Shown here piece after piece: positions 61,001-64,000 of a stretch of DNA of 64,000 nt. Position 1 is the stretch's first letter; each line of letters opens with the position of its first letter. The stretch is taken from NCBI GenBank assembly GCA_003116995.1, contig BDSL01000038.1, positions 124,001 to 188,000 on the forward strand, written 5' to 3'. Below the pieces are notes generated by a model that saw only the letters and a list, made by a program, of their open reading frames with translations, was not told where the DNA came from and made no database searches. This DNA is from Yamagishiella unicocca. Its lineage: Eukaryota > Chlorophyta > Chlorophyceae > Chlamydomonadales > Volvocaceae. Both the position numbers and the translations under genes were made by a program.

Positions 61001-64000
61001 TGTCGGAGGTCCCTTGTTCGAGGCCCGACTTGCTGGAATGACCGCTGAACTCGCAGCTGAGGTATGAGGAGATTGCTGTGGCAGCGTCGCCGGCGCTCGG
61101 GGGATTGGCTGCGAGTCATGTTGAGGGGATGACCGCTGAACTCGCAGCTGGGGAGAAGGGGACCTCAAAGCACTTCTTTTTTTGAGATTCTCAAGCTGCC
61201 AGCCATCCCGAGCGCTCGGGATTGCTGACAGCTTCAAATCTCAACAGCTGCGTCACACACCTATTAGTGGACGAACGGATCCTATGTTGTGGGAGGAGGC
61301 CCGCCATAAATCGTGCATCCCGTGCTCCGCAACAACCTCATTTCCATTTCAGCCGGCCCGTATCCTAGCTAGGAACGACCCCATCACGGTAGGTATGTAG
61401 TTTGATCGCATAATTGTGATGGCGGTCGAGCCGTGAGCAGCCAGCAGCAGCACGTAGGCGTACATCGATCGAGCGAGGCACCCTAGCCATCTGCAGTCTG
61501 CTGCCTGCACACACCAGGTGAAAGTAGACAAGTTTTGTCGTTTGTCCATTCTTAAGTTTTCTCCTATTTCCCTCGCTCCGTTATTGCTCGCTGTCGCTGC
61601 GCGCTTCTGCTGTTGCGCCGCACTTGTTTTTAAATGTTCATAAGCCGCAAATCTCCACGGAAACTGGTGATCACATGCGAACGTGCAGGTCACTAGTATG
61701 ACACGTGGCATCAGAGTGCCGTGGCCCGCATTCGTGAGGGGCATGCTCTCCGGCGCAAACTCCGTCAGTACGACCATTCCCACGGGTGAGTTACAGGCGG
61801 CCACACTGGCCGTGCAGGGTGCGCGACATGACGTAATACACATATGATAGCTACGTTATCCTTCATACGCTGTGTACTACGGACCCAACGTACATTCGCC
61901 TCGCGGTGCTCATTCGTCTCCTCTCATTTGGCCGACGGGTGCATCAGGCAGGGGTATTTGGAATACAGGTATCGAGGCCTGAAACCGATGTCATGCCTCC
62001 GCCCCATTGCACCCTCACCTATTGCGCGCAGTGGTTTCCATGGACTGCTTCCTTTCGCAGAAGATGATGCCTCTAAGCTTACAGGTGCATATACAGGGAT
62101 GCGTCAGCGGGCAGACTCGTTGCAAGGCAGGACTAGATGAAGTTGATCATGTAGGGACTGAAGCCGGGAGGGTCGCAATGGGGGAACGGGATTAGGGAGG
62201 CGTCTGGTCATCAGCGGGCGTGTTATTCGTGGGGAACAGTCATCGCAGGAGAGAGCACTGAACATGGAGCGAGGCAATGGTCGCAGCCAGCAGGGAAGAT
62301 GATAGTGCACCGCTGAGGACGGTGTGACCCCAGGGTCAACGTGCCCCGGCCCTTCTATCTGAAGGACGTGAGCCCTAAACGCAAGCAGCCGACTACTTAT
62401 ATTAATAGTTATCTACTTCATGATACGGTAAAGAACGAGCCACATCCGAGCGTAAGCCGTTATGGCCTTGAATGCACTCACTACGCGGGATTTGCAAAGG
62501 CGCACTGTATCTCATTCTGTGACGCAAGTTGCGACACCAATACTGTCGTGAGCAGGCCGTGCGATCTACCGAATAATTCCATGTGGAATGACTTCGGAAG
62601 TATATTAAGAGTAAATCCCGATTCATGGCCACGTTGCCGCAGAACTTAATCATCAAGCTGTGCACGCCTTTCGTGACGGTGGGGCTGGCCTTGTTGTTAT
62701 GGTGCACCCTCTACGCGCGAGTGTATTTCACGATGAAAGGAGCTCGCCCTAGCGCAACCAGGTACGGCAGGGCCTTTCCTTGTGTTTCAGTGTGTGGCCC
62801 AACAGCCTCCACGATGTCGCTCGCATTGGTCGCTCGCGTGGTTTGCACTATCGCTCACAGAGTGGTGCGTGCTATGCCATGTGCGATAAGGAGGAACATC
62901 GCTTACTTTCACAACACCACTTTTTTCGTAGTATGCGTTGAATGATTTGAGCCCACTGTGGAAAGGAAAGCATTGCTTACTATGCAACAAAATAAAGCTT
63001 GTTTACCCCGCCGCCCTTCCTCGTGCAGCTACCTTCGCCCGCGCCTGATCGTCACTACGTTCGTCATTATCTTTTACGTCTATCCAGGTGTGAGGAGGGG
63101 AAACAATAAATCCTTGATCGTTGGTAGTGTCCATTCAGCGCCGGCCTTCATACGAAAATGTTTCGTACACAAATGATGGTGGATGTTAGAACCAGCGATT
63201 GGTGCAAGTGGGAGAGGCACACTTTCGATTTTCGCGTTGCTAATGCATGCGTTCCATCCTAATTGCAGACATCTCAACAGCCTTGCTGTCGCTGTTTTCG
63301 TGTCCTCTGTTGGATCCCGTCGACGCCCCCTATTCCGAGTTCATGCAAGCAAGGTGCGGGTTCTCACTGTTTGCCTGTACGTTCCGTGTGGCTAGAATCT
63401 CTGGATAACTCGGCGGCGGCCATTATCAAGACAAACCCGTGTATTATAGCGTAAATTTTGGAGGGAATTTCGATCAGGTGTCCGGAAAGGCGGCGGCCCT
63501 CTTCCAATTGCAAACGATTAGCACCAGGCCAGGGTAATGCGTCCGTATGACCCCGGTTTTTTGGCGGGCCGGACTCCAATGACGTACATGTACGTAGTAG
63601 TAACCGGTTACATGTACATGATGAGCCTTGTGGGGGGGTCCAATAACGAACTCTACGACTATATAGCACCAAGCTCCCTGACCTGTCCCATCCCCCCTGA
63701 TGGAATAAACGTCCGCACGCAGGGGCACGTACTGGTCGGTCGACTACCAACTAAAATGCTACACCGAACTTCATCTCTTATTGGTTGCGAGCATCGGCGC
63801 TCCTGGAATCTTGCTTTTTGCAATTGGAACGCCCCTGTTTTCCTGTCTGTGGCTAACGTAAGTAGTGTAATAAGAACTGCCACGGTTGTTATTGAGGTGT
63901 CTCAGCGGTAAACTGTGTTGGTACACCTGCCTTTCGCTTGCGCGGCGCTGTACACTGCTGGCCTATCGCTGCCGGCTGTTCTACGACAGGGCTGAGAAAT
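25032..64000 (+). CDS. Gene B: giant multidomain membrane-anchored surface protein, paralog of gene A, 3' end outside window
   Basis: Fifty-three exons: 25032-25089, 25515-25603, 25827-25961, 28255-28550, 28909-28975, 29376-29478, 29758-30025, 30422-30634, 30770-30920, 31461-31539, 31950-32182, 34969-35109, 35531-35651, 35816-35959, 36319-36442, 37259-40598, 41073-41502, 42590-42703, 43622-43735, 44127-44425, 44986-45079, 45142-45381, 45629-45804, 46208-46557, 47126-47216, 47387-47463, 48534-48822, 50718-50864, 51313-51615, 52009-52110, 52212-52397, 52591-52675, 52938-53211, 53740-54013, 54404-54583, 54827-55032, 55345-55812, 56086-56243, 56621-56748, 56908-56988, 57360-57458, 58412-58506, 58960-59023, 59311-59568, 60036-60113, 60439-60804, 61689-61785, 62032-62084, 62643-62761, 63029-63087, 63269-63353, 63723-63857, 63906-64000. 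The joined frame is 4,010 codons with no stop. All introns are GT-AG except intron 23, which appears GC-AG. Least certain are exon 22 (45142-45381) and the short last intron (48 bp). Introns are longer and more AT-rich than in gene A. The gene continues beyond the window. Function is unknown; secretion and membrane anchoring are inferred from the signal peptide and C-terminal helices. Confidence 0.82.
25515..35651 (+). CDS. Gene B exons 2-13: first kelch-type beta-propeller
   Basis: Residues about 20-651. Visible kelch strands: GQYSHTFTVVP, AVIVGGQ, RSGHSSVAYNGSVLLFGG, PRRDAAAAVFNHTLWVFGG, LGDTWSFNLLTRAWSQL, NGRYLIVYAGRK, KRLWVLDTHTSRWREI, RRVYVSGGEE, MTDIIIFTGANG and MLLMYGGMN. The GG turn followed by a Trp on the next strand recurs about ten times, enough for one propeller plus extra blades. 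Intron 11 (32183-34968) is the largest in the gene. Ligand unknown. Confidence 0.8.
26471..27069 (+). repeat. Tandem duplication of about 300 bp in gene B intron 3
   Basis: Copy 1 (26471-26758) and copy 2 (26761-27069) both start with actaggacc and end with gttggcgccaaaatcacgcg plus atgaca. The block taaaccaaaagttcacatgc is identical in both. Divergence is perhaps 20-25 percent with indels, so the event is not very recent. No coding potential. Confidence 0.75.
27599..27824. repeat. Cluster of palindromic GGTNACC motifs with G-runs in gene B intron 3
   Basis: GGTTACC or GGTAACC occurs at 27599, 27740 region, 27762 region, 27794 and 27818, with related ggggataacc in between. Most are next to runs of four to seven G. 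The cluster is unlike the rest of the intron. Confidence 0.6.
33154..33185. repeat. GC-rich hairpin in gene B intron 11
   Basis: The sequence gtacaacccccggccc followed by ca and then gggccgggttgtac is an inverted repeat with one extra C in the left arm. It may be the end of an inserted element. Confidence 0.6.
33342..33644 (+). pseudogene. Possible BED-type zinc-finger fragment inside intron 11
   Basis: A 100-codon open frame contains CLKCHGRFTRIAATLHALAC, a C-x2-C...H-x3-C pattern like BED zinc fingers of hAT-type transposases, followed by a charged tail (LKRRMALFKEQVERA). No Met context, upstream domain or transposase core is visible, and the minus strand is also open here with a good donor (cag|gtaagc near 33381). 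It could equally be a fragment read in the wrong strand. Confidence 0.25.
33711..33815 (+). repeat. Direct repeat in gene B intron 11
   Basis: The block ctctcctctttgatcctgtc plus ttggacggcc occurs at 33711 and again about 66 bp later. A separate doublet, ttaaaaattgtccagaaaa, occurs at 33924 and 33950. Confidence 0.75.
35757..35824 (+). repeat. Duplicated splice-acceptor region before gene B exon 14
   Basis: The block with ctgtgca.gcctgcaggcgc is present twice, 37 bp apart (starting at 35757 and 35794). Both copies include the tgcag acceptor. The second acceptor (exon start 35816) keeps the frame; the first would add 37 bases and shift it. Confidence 0.8.
35816..36442 (+). CDS. Gene B exons 14-15: Cys-containing helix and Tyr/Asp-rich linker
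   Basis: Exon 14 encodes a Leu- and Cys-containing segment (EGFRKVLQGCDLQGSLSS) matching gene A exon 14. Exon 15 (36319-36442) is a low-complexity stretch of Tyr, Asp and Asn, for example YEYDYNDYYEYDYNPYNP. About a third of its 41 residues are Tyr. Similar composition in gene A, although the exact sequence differs, suggests selection on composition rather than order. Tyr-rich linkers could be cross-linked or sulfated; inference only. Confidence 0.72.
36119..36168. repeat. 50-bp palindrome in gene B intron 14
   Basis: tatgcacagtggcacattcc on the left is mirrored by ggaacatgccactgtgcata on the right, with an AT-rich centre. The intron that carries it (35960-36318) is absent from gene A. Confidence 0.75.
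36502..36818 (+). repeat. Direct repeat pair in gene B intron 15
   Basis: Blocks caaagg.gcc.ggcc.gggtctccgac and agtatatgagtgctggtcgc with ctccccaacactccccctc occur at 36502-36606 (separated by extra sequence) and again fused at 36754-36818. Probably remnants of one mobile element. Confidence 0.7.
37139..37250 (+). repeat. 46-bp tandem duplication at the end of gene B intron 15
   Basis: aaccaagacctgcttgcctt and the following 26 bases occur at 37139-37184 and 37205-37250 with one mismatch. The second copy ends 8 bases before the start of the large Pro-rich exon; only it is followed by the cag acceptor. Confidence 0.85.
37259..40598 (+). CDS. Gene B exon 16: very long Pro/Ser-rich repetitive hinge
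   Basis: A single exon of 3,340 bp (1,113 codons) flanked by a phase-2 acceptor and a phase-0 donor. It is built from acidic Pro-rich units. From about 37780 to 38930 a 28-codon (84-bp) unit containing DNYELDPPTPSVPTYGDSQQ repeats about 14 times. From about 38940 to 39840 a longer unit with LPPNDENSQQPEPPSSDSD repeats about six times in two alternating forms. From 39840 to 40500 units of the form PPSSVPNNDD.QQPEP follow. SP and PP motifs resemble hydroxyproline-rich wall glycoproteins of green algae (class knowledge). Net charge is strongly negative. The gene A counterpart has only 68 codons. Because unit lengths are multiples of three, other frames are open too but are shadows. Confidence 0.85.
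37983..38654 (+). repeat. Higher-order repeat inside the hinge exon
   Basis: The variant codons cctcctccatctattccc and gactcacagcag occur at 37983 and 38049 and again exactly 336 bp later (38319 and 38385). That is four 84-bp units, so a four-unit block was duplicated as a whole. Confidence 0.7.
41073..41502 (+). CDS. Gene B exon 17: polybasic segment and entry to second propeller
   Basis: The exon begins DMEYSLPRNKRRRLIG and has a second basic cluster, SKRQRLLAAARP, within 15 residues. It then becomes Ser/Thr-rich and ends IIYGTAYVILWQGSG, which aligns with gene A. Gene A has an intron here that gene B lacks. NKRRR and KRQR resemble proprotein-convertase sites, so the protein may be cut after the hinge (inference). 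Confidence 0.72.
42590..48822 (+). CDS. Gene B exons 18-27: second kelch-type propeller
   Basis: Residues about 1998-2612. Motifs: GILFGGLTRINKG, TNDVHYLQYIPAQPAGAGTS (identical in gene A), LGLLVIHGGVTV then ELLGDLWAFDLEFR, RWTQMTGGGDSPGKR, VVFLTGGYTYEE, SVYYIDFELG and RAPTAIVHGMG. This is a clear kelch series. Exon 23 (45629-45804) ends CAG|gcaaga, so its intron seems to start with GC. Exon 22 (45142-45381) has little similarity to gene A and is the least certain part. Confidence 0.75.
45805..46207 (+). other. Gene B intron 23 with GC donor
   Basis: The frame of exon 23 aligns with gene A up to SKTSQ, where the sequence reads CAG|GCAAGA. No GT donor in the right phase is near, and GC donors are known to need a strong CAG|GCAAG context, as here. 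The gene A equivalent uses GTAAGC. The acceptor is ggtgcag before 46208. Confidence 0.6.
47693..47717 (+). repeat. Microsatellite gataacca x3
   Basis: Three copies of the 8-base unit in gene B intron 26. Confidence 0.85.
49500..49572 (+). repeat. Direct repeat of a self-complementary 28-mer in gene B intron 27
   Basis: gggtttagcttata.aaaacc plus caacata is found at 49500-49527 and 49545-49572 with one mismatch. Each unit begins gggttt and contains aaaccc, so it can also fold back. Confidence 0.8.
50718..52110 (+). CDS. Gene B exons 28-30: linker leading into the beta-helix
   Basis: Exon 28 has GLVFVPLPISTKLP and ends MYDDDLLMLPE, as in gene A. Exon 29 (303 bp) begins DMDVLVTEDIVVGSAIVFHG, short strands with a beta-helix look. 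Exon 30 has ASNEITREALEAVRRALQ. A short retroposed element sits just before exon 29. Confidence 0.72.
51217..51291 (-). mobile_element. Short retroposed element with 14-bp target duplication, next to a splice acceptor
   Basis: Perfect direct repeats tgcgcttactgtta at 51203-51216 and 51292-51305 flank about 75 bp that match the conserved end of the element at 23481-23605, including the ATT-repeat tail on the minus strand. The downstream duplicate lies seven bases before exon 29 (51313), so the insertion point was within the 3' splice region and the duplication preserved the acceptor context. Confidence 0.82.
52141..52210 (+). repeat. Telomere-like degenerate repeats in gene B intron 30
   Basis: Repeats of ccctagaa, ccttaaaa and ccctgaat fill the 3' part of the intron up to the cag acceptor at 52209-52211. 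They are close to, but not the same as, the ccctaaaa repeat known from Chlamydomonas telomeres. Confidence 0.6.
52212..56243 (+). CDS. Gene B exons 31-38: pectin-lyase/POMP-like parallel beta-helix
   Basis: Residues about 2797-3406. Rungs with F..N and GGA are frequent: FLNNTYASLVGN, FLRNAGGDGGSIYLVQ, FVNNTAESRGGAVSFEG, FTNNTAMSGGGAFLRK and FTDNVATSGGGGAFF. Many N-x-T/S sequons. Blocks such as GSAIYVSPRGSITEITMSAF and ISGEAADGCD are nearly identical in gene A, making this the most conserved part of the two proteins. A protein- or glycan-binding role is usual for such helices; pectinolytic activity is not implied. Confidence 0.83.
56621..56988 (+). CDS. Gene B exons 39-40: small beta-rich domain
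   Basis: Encodes DGTREATTTLVVRVDSNATL, ending DFTSTLKLQ, and AKPGNYTLIIEAPYTSLLLE. Exon lengths and most residues match gene A. The alternation of polar and hydrophobic residues suggests an Ig-like or jelly-roll cap on the beta-helix; the family is not certain. Confidence 0.72.
57360..59023 (+). CDS. Gene B exons 41-43: Cys-rich ephrin-receptor-like (GCC2/GCC3) repeats
   Basis: Exon 41: ACDYGEVTNKEGTACIICDP then GWFS. Exon 42: CDACPKDANCSVPGHSW and GYWHSGPR. Exon 43: MLSCPAVDACIGRADWPRQ. Cys spacing and exon lengths equal those in gene A. The repeats sit directly before the EGF-like module and the membrane helix, as a stalk would. Confidence 0.77.
57585..57623. repeat. GC-rich hairpin in gene B intron 41
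   Basis: ggcggggcccc and ggggccccgcc form the stem; the loop contains a smaller palindrome, gcgcgaagcgc. It is in an intron that is otherwise near neutral in GC. Confidence 0.7.
58121..58279. repeat. Repeat-rich remnant in gene B intron 41
   Basis: catacagccc.tacgacaa occurs at 58121 and 58192, and aggggtgtcggc (about 58139-58151) is mirrored by gccgacacccct at about 58259-58270. Likely a decayed mobile element. Confidence 0.55.
59311..59568 (+). CDS. Gene B exon 44: EGF-like module and first transmembrane helix
   Basis: The exon starts DNMAKFLIATWGLEGGPTHS, then YYKMQCAEGYHGRLCGRCNS with GYGHTSAGSCTKC, a C-x8-C-x2-C-x9-C pattern of EGF/laminin-type modules. It ends with LYSILYYVLLSLTNVAIIYL, about 20 hydrophobic residues, the first clear membrane-spanning helix. 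This places everything before it outside the cell. Confidence 0.8.
60036..60804 (+). CDS. Gene B exons 45-46: basic helix and charged loop
   Basis: Exon 45 encodes TVRVLLNRYFLRIRSEAAEA plus CRQHLK, a basic segment right after the membrane helix, fitting the positive-inside rule. Exon 46 is long and charged (QLKEEKEEEIKEEHSKDDDT and Lys-rich parts) and ends GIVLSILMSYLQ, the beginning of a further helix. The loop is therefore likely cytosolic. Confidence 0.75.
60935..61246. repeat. MITE-like nested hairpins in gene B intron 46
   Basis: gttgagattctcaagct at 60935 pairs with agcttgagaatctcaac at 60978. A second hairpin with the same arm, ttgagattctcaagct at 61182, pairs with agcttcaaatctcaa at 61230. 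Between them tgaccgctgaactcgcagct occurs twice (61039 and 61130). No open frame of interest; probably a non-autonomous element. Confidence 0.7.
61689..64000 (+). CDS. Gene B exons 47-53: polytopic membrane domain (partial)
   Basis: Short exons, all in phase: MTRGIRVPWPAFVRGML (61689-61785), VSMDCFLSQKMMPLSLQ (62032-62084), LIIKLCTPFVTVGLALLLWC (62643-62761), RLIVTTFVIIFYVYP (63029-63087), DISTALLSLFSCPLLDP (63269-63353), GTYWSVDYQLKCYTELHLLL with IGAPGILLFAIGTPLFSC (63723-63857) and RCRLFYDRAEK (63906 to the edge). At least three more membrane helices can be seen. The order W-P, LSLFSC, then C-x2-H-LLL..GAPG and a basic loop recalls the polytopic C-terminus of large algal and oomycete GCC2/GCC3 proteins that are sometimes called TRP-like; this rests on memory of the pattern, not on a search. 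The last intron would be only 48 bp. Confidence 0.7.

Noticed and set aside
61353..61388. Candidate 36-bp exon (PARILARNDPIT) between exons 46 and 47 of gene B
   Set aside because: Splice sites and phase would allow it, but joining exon 46 directly to 61689 gives a smooth SYLQ-VTSMTRG sequence; left out as not supported.
1..64000. CRISPR arrays, tRNA or rRNA genes
   Set aside because: No cloverleaf, rRNA-like or regularly spaced repeat-spacer pattern was seen; the tandem arrays are simple minisatellites.

Overview
The window is nuclear DNA of a eukaryote with dense, small, phase-consistent GT-AG introns. Moderately GC-rich coding sequence, extracellular proteins that mix kelch, hydroxyproline-rich-like (SP/PP) and pectin-lyase-like segments, and many short palindromes and minisatellites in introns point to a chlorophyte green alga, most likely Chlamydomonadales/volvocine (inference). 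I see no bacterial, viral, rRNA or tRNA genes.

Two giant paralogous genes are transcribed away from each other from a roughly 7.5 kb repeat-rich spacer (17546-25031). Gene A (minus strand, start codon 17545) runs off the left edge; I can trace 42 exons with one unbroken frame of 2,475 codons. Gene B (plus strand, start codon 25032) runs off the right edge; I can trace 53 exons with one unbroken frame of 4,010 codons. The exon models were built by hand: splice sites were chosen so that reading phase is kept and the two paralogs align. Sixteen exon pairs have identical length, which is strong internal support.

Deduced layout of both proteins, N to C: signal peptide (own exon); a first kelch-type beta-propeller; a Tyr/Asp-rich linker; a Pro/Ser-rich hinge (68 codons in A, 1,113 codons in B); a polybasic segment; a second kelch-type propeller; a beta-helix region of pectin-lyase/POMP type with FxxN and GGA motifs; a small beta domain; Cys-rich ephrin-receptor-like (GCC2/GCC3) repeats; then, in B only because A leaves the window, an EGF-like module, a transmembrane helix, a charged loop and a polytopic membrane domain. 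These look like very large secreted or cell-surface proteins anchored in the membrane, plausibly extracellular-matrix receptors or sensors. Function is not shown by the sequence.

The spacer and the introns of B carry most of the repeats: short retroposed elements with target-site duplications (23481-23605 and 51217-51291), a foldback repeat (22507-23198), a dispersed palindromic motif (19409-20160), tandem duplications and a MITE-like hairpin element. The most striking feature is the roughly sixteen-fold expansion of the Pro-rich hinge exon in B (37259-40598), built of nested 84-bp and longer units.
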